DNA from: Planococcus circulans
Lineage (GTDB): Bacteria > Bacillota > Bacilli > Bacillales_A > Planococcaceae
Length of the DNA stretch: 64,000 nt
Direction of reading: 5' to 3'
NCBI RefSeq assembly: GCF_020023385.1
Contig: NZ_JAIQCL010000004.1
Span: 186,001-250,000 of the forward strand
Part shown: piece by piece, positions 32,199-40,753 of the stretch
Numbering within the stretch: the stretch's first letter is position 1
How the letters are laid out: each line of letters starts with the position of its first letter
Program-made: the position numbers and the translations under genes
The notes under the pieces: model-generated
The model's database searches: none
What the model saw: the letters and a program-made list of their open reading frames with translations, nothing else
What the model was told of the DNA's origin: nothing

Positions 32199-33149
32199 TC
32201 AGTTTTTCAAGAACAGAGGAATCTGATGCAGATCGACATTTCCTCCTGATAGGACGACTGCCACTTTGTCAGTTGCTTTGCCGGCTTTACCTGCCATCAC
32301 GGCGGCTAAGGCTGTTGCACCAGAAGGCTCCACCAGTTGCTTTGTACGTTCCAGTAAAAATTGGAACGCCTCCTTTATTTCCTCTTCGGAAACCAAGACC
32401 AGCTCATCCAACTTGTCTTTCAAAATGGGAAAGGTCAAATCACCCGGTTGCGAAGTGCGCAAACCGTCCGCGATGGTCGAAGTACCGGAAATGGAAATGA
32501 TTTCGCCCTTTTGAAGTGACTGAAAGGTATCATCGGCAGTCTCCGGTTCAACTCCGATAACTTGGACTTCCGGCTTACTCCTTTTCACCGCTGAAAGAAT
32601 CCCCCCAATCAAGCCGCCGCCTCCAACCGGTACGACAATGACAGCCACATCCTCCAGCTGCTCCAAAATCTCCAACCCAATCGTTCCCTGTCCAGCGATG
32701 ACAGCGGGATGATCGTAAGGGGGAATATAAACACCTCCATTGTCTTCAGCTAATTGCTTCGCTCTCGGTATTCGATCAGCTGATGTCAGTCCGCAATATT
32801 CCACTTCAGCCTGGTAGGCTTTAATCGCTTCCACTTTTGCTCGATTGGCATCCTCAGGAACGACAATCACCGCCGGAACACCCAACTGCTCGGCGATATA
32901 AGCGACGGCTTGGCCATGATTGCCGGATGACGCCGCCGTAATAGAGCGCGCACCATTTGCAACTGCCTGCTTCACAGCATTTGTAGCTCCCCGTATTTTG
33001 AAAGAACCTGTCTTCTGCAGATGCTCCGCTTTTAAAAAGATTTGCATTCCACAGCGTTCATTGAGAAGTGAAGAAGTTAAAATCGGTGTCCGATGGATCG
33101 TACCGCGAATTTCCTGCTGTGCTTTTTTTACGTCCTCCAAGCTGACCAT
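32199..33149 (-). CDS. Threonine/serine dehydratase-like PLP enzyme
   Basis: A 316-residue fold-type II PLP enzyme. The PLP lysine is in KTGSFKIRGA (about residue 52), the substrate loop is SSGNHGQAVA and the phosphate-binding loop is VPVGGGGLIGG. It ends with SGGNVDLHQI, as in catabolic threonine dehydratases that lack the ACT domain. It should deaminate threonine or serine to 2-oxobutyrate or pyruvate; serine racemase is a related possibility. ATG at 33149 is used since AAAGGAG is 8 nt before it; an in-frame GTG at 33158 overlaps that site. Confidence 0.9.
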   Translation of the reverse strand: MVSLEDVKKAQQEIRGTIHRTPILTSSLLNERCGMQIFLKAEHLQKTGSFKIRGATNAVKQAVANGARSITAASSGNHGQAVAYIAEQLGVPAVIVVPEDANRAKVEAIKAYQAEVEYCGLTSADRIPRAKQLAEDNGGVYIPPYDHPAVIAGQGTIGLEILEQLEDVAVIVVPVGGGGLIGGILSAVKRSKPEVQVIGVEPETADDTFQSLQKGEIISISGTSTIADGLRTSQPGDLTFPILKDKLDELVLVSEEEIKEAFQFLLERTKQLVEPSGATALAAVMAGKAGKATDKVAVVLSGGNVDLHQIPLFLKN

Positions 33150-33397
33150 TTGATGCACTCCTTTGCCTTGCTGATTGAAGTCCCCTTGTGTGCCCCGTAT
33201 CTTAATATATTCCCTTATAAAGGATTTAATATTCCGTTTTAATACCTTCTTTGCTAAAACGCTGTTTTCATTTACAGCTCCTTGCCAGCATCACTTCATT
33301 TTGCTTTCTTCAATAAATGGAATACTTGAATCGGCTATTCAATCCATTAGCTATACGGTAGACTTAGATTGCAAATCCTTAAAAAGGAGTGGATAGA

Positions 33398-33958
33398 TTG
33401 TTGAAACGATTAGTTGTTACTGGCTATAAACAACATGAACTCGGTATATTCGATGAAAAGAGTCCGGGTATCCGTTTTATTAAAAAAGCTTTGGAAAACC
33501 GCTTTCGCGCTTTGGTGGATGAAGGGTTGGAATGGGTGATTGTAAGCGGGCAACTCGGTGTTGAAACGTGGGCAGCAGAAGTGGTTTTAGAGATGAAGGA
33601 AGAATTTCCTGAATTGAAATATGCCGTGCTTACACCGTTTCTGGAACAGGAAAAAAGATGGAACGAAAAAAAACAGGAACATTACCGAATGATCCTCGAT
33701 AAAGCTGATTTCCACCGCAGCCTAACCAGTAAACCTTATGAGGCACCATGGCAGTTTATCGAAAAAAACAAATTCTTCTTGCGCAACTCCGACGGCATCC
33801 TGATCATCTATGACGAAGAAACCGACGGCTCGCCTAAATTCATCAAAAAAGAAGCAGAGCGTTATGCAGAGACGTCTGACTACCAAGTATTGACCATAAC
33901 CGGCGACGATCTGCGTGTTGTGACAGAAGAAGAACAACTGAAGGAATGGGACAATTAA
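33398..33958 (+). CDS. ypsA: YpsA/DUF1273 SLOG superfamily protein
   Basis: A 186-residue cytoplasmic SLOG-fold protein. It shows VVTGYKQHELGIF at the N-terminus, WVIVSGQLGVETWAAEVVLEM, a central FLEQEKRWNEKKQEHY and the SDGILIIYDEETDGSPKFIKKEAE block, all typical of YpsA. YpsA in B. subtilis and S. aureus is linked to cell division control and nucleotide-like ligand binding. TTG at 33398 is chosen with AAGGAG 8 nt upstream; TTG 33401 is also possible, while GTG at 33389 overlaps the ribosome site. Confidence 0.9.
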   Translation: MLKRLVVTGYKQHELGIFDEKSPGIRFIKKALENRFRALVDEGLEWVIVSGQLGVETWAAEVVLEMKEEFPELKYAVLTPFLEQEKRWNEKKQEHYRMILDKADFHRSLTSKPYEAPWQFIEKNKFFLRNSDGILIIYDEETDGSPKFIKKEAERYAETSDYQVLTITGDDLRVVTEEEQLKEWDN

Positions 33959-33982
33959 TAGCCCACATACCCCTTTCTCCGG

Positions 33983-34011
33983 TTGACTATACAGAAGCTT
34001 TTAGGTAACCT
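33983..34011 (+). promoter_or_regulatory. SigA-type promoter of the BCCT gene
   Basis: TTGACT (33983-33988), 17-nt spacer, TAACCT (34006-34011), about 38 nt before the ATG. Confidence 0.5.
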
Positions 34012-34048
34012 TAACAACTATGTTAAAAAAATTACTTCAGGAGGAATT

Positions 34049-35539
34049 ATGAATAAAGCTTCGAAAGTCTTTTACATCACATTTGCACTGGTTATCTTAA
34101 CTGTAGCTTTTGGCGTTATCGCGCCTGAAACCTTTGAATCTGCCACTGGAAACATCCGAAACTATATCAATACAGCATTCGGCTGGTACTATTTAATGAT
34201 TATGGCCATCTTGCTGATTCTTGTCGCCATCATCATGGTCAGTCCCTACGGTAAAATCCGTTTGGGCAAAGACTCGGATCGTCCGGAATTCTCGACATTC
34301 AGCTGGATATCCATGCTGTTTTCAGCAGGAATGGGGATTGGACTCGTATTTTATGGCGCCTCAGAACCTCTATCCCATTTCGCCATTCAGTCAGCAACAG
34401 CAGAACTTGGATCCGACGAAGCGTTCAAGGAAGCCTTGCAACGCTCCTATTACCACTGGGGCATCCATATCTGGACAATGTATGGAATGGTTGCTCTATC
34501 ATTAGCCTTTTTCCAGTTCAGAAAAGGCGAACCTGCATTAATTTCATCAACACTGAAGCCGATTTTCGGCGACAAGATGAACGGTCCTTTAGGAACACTT
34601 GTTGACGTACTCGCAGTTTTTGCTACGGTTTTTGGTGTAGCAACTTCACTCGGCTTTGGTGCTGCTTCAATTAATGGAGGCATTTCCTATTTGTTCGGTG
34701 CACCTCAGGAATACTGGGTGCAGATGCTGATTATCGGCGCCGTGACCATCCTGTTCATCATTTCCGCATGGTCCGGACTAAACAAGGGCATCAAATACCT
34801 GTCCAATATCAATATGATTTTGGCAGTCGTTTTGCTGGTACTGGTTCTGATATTGGGTCCAACTCTATTGATTTTGAATATGTTCACCGAAACCTTTGGT
34901 GCGTATGTCCAGAATTTAATCAGTTTAAGCTTCGAATCTGCTCCACTGGATGCAGAAAACCGCAGTTGGCTTGATGGCTGGACCATCTTCTATTGGGCTT
35001 GGTGGATTTCATGGGCACCATTTGTCAGTATGTTCATCGCCCGCATTTCAAAGGGCCGCACCATCCGTGAGTTCTTGGTCGGCGTTGTCCTTGTTCCAAG
35101 CGCCTTTGCTGGAATCTGGTACGCGGCTTTCGGCTCGACGGCAATCAACTTCCAAAAAAACGGCATTGATTTAACCGCTTTTCCTACTGAACAAATATTG
35201 TTCGCAATGTTCAGCGAGATGCCTCTTGGCTTCGTCATGTCGATCATAGCTATTCTGCTCGTGACGACTTTCTTCATCACATCTGCTGACTCAGCTACTT
35301 TTGTGTTAGGGATGCAGTCAACGCACGGTTCATTGGTACCGAGCAATCAAATTAAGATTCTTTGGGGAATTGCCCAGTCGATGGTGGCGGCTATCCTGCT
35401 ATCTGTCGGCGGCTTAGCGGCGGTGCAGAACACCATCATCATTGCGGCATTGCCTTTCTCTTTCGTGATGATCTTGATGGTAATAGCGTTGTTCAAAGCG
35501 CTGAATCTGGAATTGCAATTGATGAAACATAAAAAATAA
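34049..35539 (+). CDS. BCCT family betaine/choline/carnitine-type transporter (OpuD-like)
   Basis: A 496-residue, 12-span secondary transporter that should import glycine betaine or a related compatible solute with Na+ or H+. BCCT marks are GMGIGLVFYGASEPLSHF, YYHWGIHIWTMYGMVAL, and the Trp-rich segment FYWAWWISWAPFVSMFIARISKGRTIREF that lines the ligand site, followed by FFITSADSATFVLGM. AGGAGG precedes the ATG at 34049. It has its own promoter and terminator. Osmotic control would be usual but nothing in the sequence shows it. Confidence 0.94.
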   Translation: MNKASKVFYITFALVILTVAFGVIAPETFESATGNIRNYINTAFGWYYLMIMAILLILVAIIMVSPYGKIRLGKDSDRPEFSTFSWISMLFSAGMGIGLVFYGASEPLSHFAIQSATAELGSDEAFKEALQRSYYHWGIHIWTMYGMVALSLAFFQFRKGEPALISSTLKPIFGDKMNGPLGTLVDVLAVFATVFGVATSLGFGAASINGGISYLFGAPQEYWVQMLIIGAVTILFIISAWSGLNKGIKYLSNINMILAVVLLVLVLILGPTLLILNMFTETFGAYVQNLISLSFESAPLDAENRSWLDGWTIFYWAWWISWAPFVSMFIARISKGRTIREFLVGVVLVPSAFAGIWYAAFGSTAINFQKNGIDLTAFPTEQILFAMFSEMPLGFVMSIIAILLVTTFFITSADSATFVLGMQSTHGSLVPSNQIKILWGIAQSMVAAILLSVGGLAAVQNTIIIAALPFSFVMILMVIALFKALNLELQLMKHKK

Positions 35540-35545
35540 CACCAG

Positions 35546-35577
35546 CCGTCTTCGGGAGATTCCTGAAGACGGTTTTT
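35546..35577 (+). terminator. Terminator after the BCCT gene
   Basis: CCGTCTTCGGGA pairs with TCCTGAAGACGG (one G-T pair) and is followed by TTTTT. Confidence 0.88.
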
Positions 35578-35581
35578 CTTA

Positions 35582-35611
35582 TTGATTAAATAGAAATAGA
35601 GCGGGTATAGG
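35582..35611 (+). promoter_or_regulatory. Possible promoter of the glutamate-type dehydrogenase gene
   Basis: TTGATT (35582-35587), 18-nt spacer, TATAGG (35606-35611), about 35 nt before the ATG at 35647. Confidence 0.4.
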
Positions 35612-35646
35612 TTAATTAGACAATATACATTGGAGGTGTTCCGGAT

Positions 35647-37020
35647 ATGCAGAAAGAAACCAAAAAAATCATCCAGGAATCATTGGATGCATTGCTTGAA
35701 AATGATGCGTTCCTACCTGGCTTGACTGATCGGAAACAGGCTTTTGCTTCACTGAGCGCCATTCTTTCCACCCCTGATAAAATACATAAAGCCTTCCTAA
35801 GGGTGCCTTTGGATGACGGAAGTGTGGTGCGGATTCCTGCCTTCCGTGCGCAGCACAACGATGCAATGGGTCCTTATAAAGGCGGTATCCGTTTTCACGA
35901 AAGCGTCAACGAAGAAGAAGTCATCAACCTCGCATTTCTGATGACTTTGAAAAACGCTCTTCACAAAGTGCCATTTGGCGGCGGCAAAGGCGGCATTGTC
36001 CTTAATCCGCGCGAATACTCGGAGAAAGAATTGAATCTTATTTCCAGAAAGTATGTCCGCTATTTCGCTGATGTCATCGGTCCTGACAAAGATATTCCTG
36101 CACCGGACATGGGGTCAGGCGAACGGGAGATGGACTGGATGATGGCAGAATACAAGAAAGTCCATCATGGTACACCTTACCTCGGCAGCTTCACCGGGAA
36201 AAGTGTCGTCAACGGCGGTTCTCTCGGAAGACGGGAAGCGACTGGGAAAGGCGTCTACTTTACGTTCCGTTACCTGCTCCACGATTATGTGAAAGCAAAC
36301 CATCAGCTGCTGTCCAACAGCAATAACCCTTTTGCCAAAACGACATTGGAATTATACGACCGTCCCTTGAAGATGGCCGTTCAAGGCTTCGGAAACGTGG
36401 GCGCTGTTGCAGCTCTCGAAGCTTATAAATGTCCTCTAATCGACCATAAAATCGTCGCCGTCAGCGACCGCAACATCACACTCTATAACGAAGATGGACT
36501 GGACATCCCCGCATTGATCGAATTTACCAAAACCAATCGCGGAGATTTGCCATCGACTGAAGAGCAACTGCAGAGCGCCAGCATCAAAGCAGAAATAAAA
36601 GAACGGGATGTTCTCGTCACGTTACCTGTTGATGTACTGCTCCTGGCAGCACTGGAAAATCAGATTCGTGAAGACAATATGAAAGATGTCCAGGCGCGGA
36701 TCATCATTGAAGGAGCAAACGCCCCGACAACCGCTGAAGCCGATGAATACCTGAATGAACAAGGCGTCGTCGTCATCCCTGACATTCTGGCAAATGCCGG
36801 CGGGGTCATCGTCTCTTATTTCGAATGGCTGCAAGGCCGTGAAACCCAGTTCTATACAGAAGCAGAAGTTTACCGGTTATTGATCGAAAAAATGCAAGAA
36901 ACCATGGACATGATGCTTCCGCAATATTACGGAGATCCGTATGCTCTGCGCCAAAACTGCTTTATCCATGCCGTTACGCGGCTGTCGACCGTGATTTATC
37001 GACAAGGGAAACTCTACTGA
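35647..37020 (+). CDS. Glu/Leu/Phe/Val dehydrogenase family protein
   Basis: A 457-residue amino-acid dehydrogenase, most like glutamate dehydrogenase. Substrate-binding Lys in GPYKGGIRFHESV (Lys78), catalytic Lys in PFGGGKGGI (Lys114), APDMGSGEREMDWM, and the Rossmann motif AVQGFGNVGAVAAL (about 245-258) are visible. It is some 30 residues longer than usual Bacillus GudB/RocG; the extra part is a loop near residues 213-238 just before the coenzyme domain, rich in Asn and Ser. It should convert glutamate to 2-oxoglutarate and ammonia, or the reverse. GGAGGT lies 9 nt before the ATG. Monocistronic. Confidence 0.92.
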   Translation: MQKETKKIIQESLDALLENDAFLPGLTDRKQAFASLSAILSTPDKIHKAFLRVPLDDGSVVRIPAFRAQHNDAMGPYKGGIRFHESVNEEEVINLAFLMTLKNALHKVPFGGGKGGIVLNPREYSEKELNLISRKYVRYFADVIGPDKDIPAPDMGSGEREMDWMMAEYKKVHHGTPYLGSFTGKSVVNGGSLGRREATGKGVYFTFRYLLHDYVKANHQLLSNSNNPFAKTTLELYDRPLKMAVQGFGNVGAVAALEAYKCPLIDHKIVAVSDRNITLYNEDGLDIPALIEFTKTNRGDLPSTEEQLQSASIKAEIKERDVLVTLPVDVLLLAALENQIREDNMKDVQARIIIEGANAPTTAEADEYLNEQGVVVIPDILANAGGVIVSYFEWLQGRETQFYTEAEVYRLLIEKMQETMDMMLPQYYGDPYALRQNCFIHAVTRLSTVIYRQGKLY

Positions 37021-37029
37021 GATACAGAA

Positions 37030-37061
37030 AACGCACAGCCCATTAAGTTGGGCTGTGCGTT
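37030..37061 (+). terminator. Terminator, first of two identical copies
   Basis: ACGCACAGCCC and GGGCTGTGCGT form an 11-bp stem with a 9-nt loop ten bases after the dehydrogenase stop. Here the stem is followed by TGAGCTTG, not by a T run, since the repeat element starts at once. The same 32 bp occur again at 37504-37535. Confidence 0.8.
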
Positions 37062-37504
37062 GAGCTTGTAGACACAAGAATATTGATGTCATTTAAAGCA
37101 TGAATACACATTTCATCCTGTTTATACCGGAACCTGCGCTTCAGGCGGACGCTTTCCGCGGGCTCGCGCCGAACTAACTCGGACTGGCGCCCGAGTGGAT
37201 TTCGGCACTTCGCTGCTCCCGCAGGAGTCGCCGCCTTGCGCTCCGGATCCTTGAGTGAAGGAGTTATCAGGTTTGTTGGGATTATTTTCTTCTGAAATTG
37301 ACTACGAAGCTTCTCTCTTTGATTGAAGCAACATGCCCCAACCGGGCTGGCCACGAAGACTCCTGTGGGACAGCGATAGCTGAAGACCCCGCAGGAACGC
37401 AGTGACGAGGAGGCTGAAGCTGAGCCCACGGAAAGCGAAGTGGCCGGACCGCTTGGGGATTATGCACCGCTATACATTTTGGTCAGACTTTGTCTACAGT
37501 CTGA
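37060..37504 (+). repeat. Intergenic repeat element, long copy (445 bp)
   Basis: Begins TTGAGCTTGTAGACA and ends CTTTGTCTACAGTCTGA; both ends match the short copy at 20644-20847 (inverted orientation). The middle holds GC-rich arms such as GGACGCTTTCCGCGGGCTC (37146-37164) and a near-complement around GAGCCCACGGAAAGCG (37422-37437), so most of it can fold into a long imperfect hairpin. It codes for nothing convincing. It is flanked on both sides by an identical 32-bp terminator. Confidence 0.88.
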
Positions 37505-37539
37505 ACGCACAGCCCATTAAGTTGGGCTGTGCGTTTTTT
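37504..37539. terminator. Terminator, second identical copy, with T run
   Basis: Exact copy of the 32 bp at 37030-37061, here followed by TTTTT on the plus strand. On the minus strand it can end the catalase-like gene, whose stop codon is at 37538. Confidence 0.85.
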
Positions 37540-38446
37540 ACGTCTCAGACGTTCTTCGTTGATGGGAAATTCGATACGCATCGTGTCGAAAGTTGAGGAT
37601 CCGATCTTCTGAGCATTCAATGCCTTCTGTAACAAGTGTAGGATCGAAGACAATTTGATCTGCTTCCGGCGCTTCTTCTGTAATCGACAAATAGCCGATC
37701 GTTATTTTCTCCCGGGTTTCTGGCCATTCTTTTGTCGGATCATCAGTGGGGTCTCCCGGCTCCCCCAAAATCACATTCAAGTGGAAGTTCACCGGACCTT
37801 GTGCGATTCTGTCTTCTATATCCGCTTCAAAAAAACCGACCGGCAAGGCAACCGCATCAAGCGGTGATAATGTTTCCACCCCTTCTTCCGGTTCCCACAA
37901 ATACTTAACCGGCTGACGCTGGCCGTCTTGATTGGTAAAATAAAACGCATGAATCGAATGGTACTGGCCAGTGGCAAAACTAGCTGGTGCCTGCATTTTC
38001 CGGATGTTGTCGATCATTGCTCCACTTTCAGGATAATCAGCCAATAAACCAGCAAGCTCCTTTAAGCTGGGTTTTCCTTTCTTGAACGATTTGACGACAC
38101 CAAGCATCTCCGTAAAAATTTCAGGTGTTTTAGCAAAGAAGATAGGAGACGTGACACCAACAATATTGGTGGCTTCCCCGTTCGGCAAACGGAATTGGAC
38201 CGCCATTCCTTTGACCGGCGACATGGCATCAGCCCATGTCGGATCTGGAGAAAAATGGGAAAATCGCACAAACGCGCTGCTCTCTCCTTGTTGAAAATGC
38301 GGCGCTGTCGTCAAATGGTTGGCCGAACCCGTCGCTGTAAAAATCGCCCTGTAACTTTTTCCTCTGGCATGGGCTCGCCGATAGCCCGGATAAATACCGA
38401 ATACCTTTTCAATTCGATTGATGGCCGTTTCTGCTAACTCATCCAT
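37538..38446 (-). CDS. Catalase-family heme protein (SrpA-like peroxidase/catalase)
   Basis: A 302-residue member of the small catalase-related family. The distal His is likely in YRRAHARGKSYRAIF (near residue 27), and the heme-pocket block SSAFVRFSHFSPDPTW and the later RQPVKYLWEPEEG are conserved. The C-terminal RHDAYRISHQRR holds the probable proximal Tyr. Such proteins lack the clade-specific extensions of classic catalases and show peroxidase activity in some species. No signal peptide. ATG at 38446 has GAGGTG upstream. It lies 50 bp after the ABC permease gene on the same strand, so it may be read with it. Confidence 0.85.
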   Translation of the reverse strand: MDELAETAINRIEKVFGIYPGYRRAHARGKSYRAIFTATGSANHLTTAPHFQQGESSAFVRFSHFSPDPTWADAMSPVKGMAVQFRLPNGEATNIVGVTSPIFFAKTPEIFTEMLGVVKSFKKGKPSLKELAGLLADYPESGAMIDNIRKMQAPASFATGQYHSIHAFYFTNQDGQRQPVKYLWEPEEGVETLSPLDAVALPVGFFEADIEDRIAQGPVNFHLNVILGEPGDPTDDPTKEWPETREKITIGYLSITEEAPEADQIVFDPTLVTEGIECSEDRILNFRHDAYRISHQRRTSET

Positions 38447-38495
38447 GTCATCACCTCTTCTATGTTTCATACCCTTATTTGACGATTTTAACGTC

Positions 38496-39272
38496 TCAAT
38501 GCTGGTCTGCATACAACCACCATGAAACGGTGGCTGCCAAGCCGATGAAACCTGTGAAAAGAACCAAAAAGAAACTGCCGGCTCCGAGTGCCGTCTCCGT
38601 TCCAGCCATTCCACTGAATATGGCTGGAACGGCCCAAGGGAAAAATGCTCCATAGCCGGCTGCCGCAATAACTTGGGCGAGCACCACCATGAAAAGGATA
38701 AAACCGATGGGCGCTAAATAGCCTCTGCCATAGCAGGCCAAAAAAGCAGGCGGAGTGCTGAGTGCCAAAGTAAGAAGCGTCGTAGCCAGCAATACAAATC
38801 CGCTGTCCGATACCATCTCCAAAGACCATTGTGGCAGCTGGATAAAGAATCCGATGCTCACTCCCAGCAGGACAATATAGACGCTCAGCAATAAATTCGT
38901 TAACATTACCGCTAAAAACTTTGCCAGGATGAGGATCATGCGGTGTGTCGGCAAGGTCAAAAGATCCTTAACGGTCCGATCTGCGTATTCTCTGCCAAAT
39001 ACCCAGCTTGTCACAAAGCCGAATACCAGAATCCCTCCCACAGCAATAATTTGCGCCAGCATACTCAGGTATGTTGGCCAATCTGCTACACCGAAAATCT
39101 GGGCTTTATCCCCAATCAATCCTGAACTTTTCGCAAGCTCTGGGTTTTTTAATACAAATATAAAGAATCCTGCCATCATAGGCGCCATCGTAAAGACAGC
39201 TAAGGTAATCCAAATCATCTTCGATTTCCGGATCTTCAACATCTCCACTTGAACCGCCCTCAAGAAAGCCAT
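38496..39272 (-). CDS. ABC-2 type transporter permease
   Basis: A 258-residue membrane protein with six hydrophobic segments, starting MAFLRAVQVEMLKIRKSKM, the usual cytoplasmic head of bacitracin/lantibiotic-exporter-type permeases. The block SWVFGREYADRTVKDLLTLP after the second span is typical of ABC-2 permeases. AAAGGAG lies 7 nt before the ATG. It follows its ATPase gene by four bases. Export of an antibiotic or a peptide is the usual job of such pairs; the substrate is unknown. Confidence 0.88.
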   Translation of the reverse strand: MAFLRAVQVEMLKIRKSKMIWITLAVFTMAPMMAGFFIFVLKNPELAKSSGLIGDKAQIFGVADWPTYLSMLAQIIAVGGILVFGFVTSWVFGREYADRTVKDLLTLPTHRMILILAKFLAVMLTNLLLSVYIVLLGVSIGFFIQLPQWSLEMVSDSGFVLLATTLLTLALSTPPAFLACYGRGYLAPIGFILFMVVLAQVIAAAGYGAFFPWAVPAIFSGMAGTETALGAGSFFLVLFTGFIGLAATVSWWLYADQH

Positions 39273-39276
39273 CGAG

Positions 39277-40194
39277 TTACTCCTTTCGCTGAGTGATGAC
39301 ATGCAGAAAATACGATTCCAAGTCCTCCTCTTCCAAAGCCAGATGCGTCGGAGGAATACCACCGGAAACCAGGTACCGGGAAATCTCATCCGGGTGCCTT
39401 ACAGCATAATCAGCAGTTATTTCAATTCTTCCTTCTTTGTTAAATACGGCTGAATACCCCGCGTGATTCAACGCAGTCATCGCTCTATCTTTTTCCCGCG
39501 CATCGATAACCAGACGTTTTTGGAGCAGGTCCTTAAACTGGTCTGTCCTGATTTCCTGAAGCAATTTCCCTTGATGGATTACGCCTATCCTGGTCGCAAT
39601 TTTAGCCACCTCGCTCAATAGATGGCTTGACATGAAAATCGTCACGCCCAAATCCTTGGCCAGATGCTGAAACAGTTCGCGGACCTCAATGATGCCTGTC
39701 GGATCAAGTCCATTTGACGGCTCATCCAAAATTAAAATTTCCGGTTTATGCAGCAACGCTTTGGCGATGCCCAAACGCTGCGTATTGCCCAGCGAAAGCT
39801 TGCCCGCTTTTTTACCTGCATAGCCCGTCAGCTTCAGCTGATCCATCACCTGGTGCACCACATCCGCATCGGAAACCCCTCGCAACCGACGAAAAATCTC
39901 CAGATTCTCTTTGACCGTCAACTCCGGATAGGCATAAGGCGTTTCCACAAGGCTTCCTACGTTCGCCCACATAGAATGGTTGGAAAGCTCTATTTTTCGG
40001 CCTTGAATATAGCAAGACCCGTGGCTGGGACGAACCATTCCAAGCAGCATTTTGATAGTGGTTGTTTTGCCTGACCCGTTTAAACCGATAAAGCCATAAA
40101 TCTCCCCTTTTCCGATTTCCAGCGAAACATCTTCTACAGCTGAAAAGTTCTTGTAGCGCTTGGATAACTGAGACAATTGAATGACAGGATTCAT
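39277..40194 (-). CDS. ABC transporter ATP-binding protein (BcrA/CcmA type)
   Basis: A 305-residue ATPase with Walker A GLNGSGKTTTIKMLLGM (about residues 37-53), signature LSLGNTQRLGIAKALLHKP, Walker B ILILDEPSNGLDPTG and switch His in FMSSHLLSEV. The C-terminal ~90 residues are the extra domain seen in drug-resistance ABC-2 ATPases such as BcrA. It is first in an exporter operon with the permease. Ribosome site GGTGGG is close to the ATG. Confidence 0.93.
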   Translation of the reverse strand: MNPVIQLSQLSKRYKNFSAVEDVSLEIGKGEIYGFIGLNGSGKTTTIKMLLGMVRPSHGSCYIQGRKIELSNHSMWANVGSLVETPYAYPELTVKENLEIFRRLRGVSDADVVHQVMDQLKLTGYAGKKAGKLSLGNTQRLGIAKALLHKPEILILDEPSNGLDPTGIIEVRELFQHLAKDLGVTIFMSSHLLSEVAKIATRIGVIHQGKLLQEIRTDQFKDLLQKRLVIDAREKDRAMTALNHAGYSAVFNKEGRIEITADYAVRHPDEISRYLVSGGIPPTHLALEEEDLESYFLHVITQRKE

Positions 40195-40394
40195 TTTCCC
40201 ACCGCTCCTTTATCAAAGACTCTTTAGACTTTACTGAAACTGAATTTTCACTTATATTATGAGCCTGTTTCTTCCAACTTACAATCTTCTTCAGGACAAC
40301 CGAAGAACTTTCCTTTCAGAACTTGAATATTCTCTACCGGAACAGGGAATACAAAGAAAGAATGCATCAAAACAGATTAAAGGAGGCAACATCA

Positions 40395-40664
40395 GTGGAT
40401 TTCAAACACGAAAACAATAAGTTTGCGGCTCTGGAAAATTCCGAAGAATTGGCTTTCCTGAGCTATGTAGAAAATGGCGATGTTTTGACTGTCGACCATA
40501 CCGAAGTTTCCCCACAGCTGGAAGGCCAGGGAATCGGCAAAAAACTAGTGGCGCAGGTTGTCGAATATGCCCGCAGTGAAAACAAGACCATTGACCCGCA
40601 ATGCCCATTCGCAAATGGCGTCATTGAAAAGACCCCGGAATTCCAGGACGTTCTGGCAAAATAA
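40395..40664 (+). CDS. GNAT family N-acetyltransferase, short YjdJ/COG2388 type
   Basis: An 89-residue acetyltransferase of the minimal class. The acetyl-CoA loop is EVSPQLEGQGIGKKLVAQVVEYAR, and the end KTIDPQCPFANGVIEKTPEF is the family mark of COG2388. Likely substrates are small amines or a protein N-terminus; none is known. GTG at 40395 is preferred since AAAGGAGG stands 8 nt before it; the frame is open to 40323 but lacks a ribosome site there. Terminator follows closely. Confidence 0.88.
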   Translation: MDFKHENNKFAALENSEELAFLSYVENGDVLTVDHTEVSPQLEGQGIGKKLVAQVVEYARSENKTIDPQCPFANGVIEKTPEFQDVLAK

Positions 40665-40665
40665 G

Positions 40666-40697
40666 AAAGCATCCGCTCAAAGCGGATGCTTTTTTTG
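40666..40697 (+). terminator. Terminator after the GNAT gene
   Basis: AAAGCATCCGCT and AGCGGATGCTTT form a perfect 12-bp stem with a 3-nt loop followed by T. Confidence 0.93.
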
Positions 40698-40753
40698 TCT
40701 TTGTTTGAGAGAGCCGACAGCGGGAACATGAACAATAAAAGGGGTTGGAACCT

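Noticed and set aside
37060..37504. Group II intron or IS with transposase at the terminator
   Set aside because: Only 445 bp, no reverse transcriptase or transposase frame, and no intron domain V-like hairpin seen.
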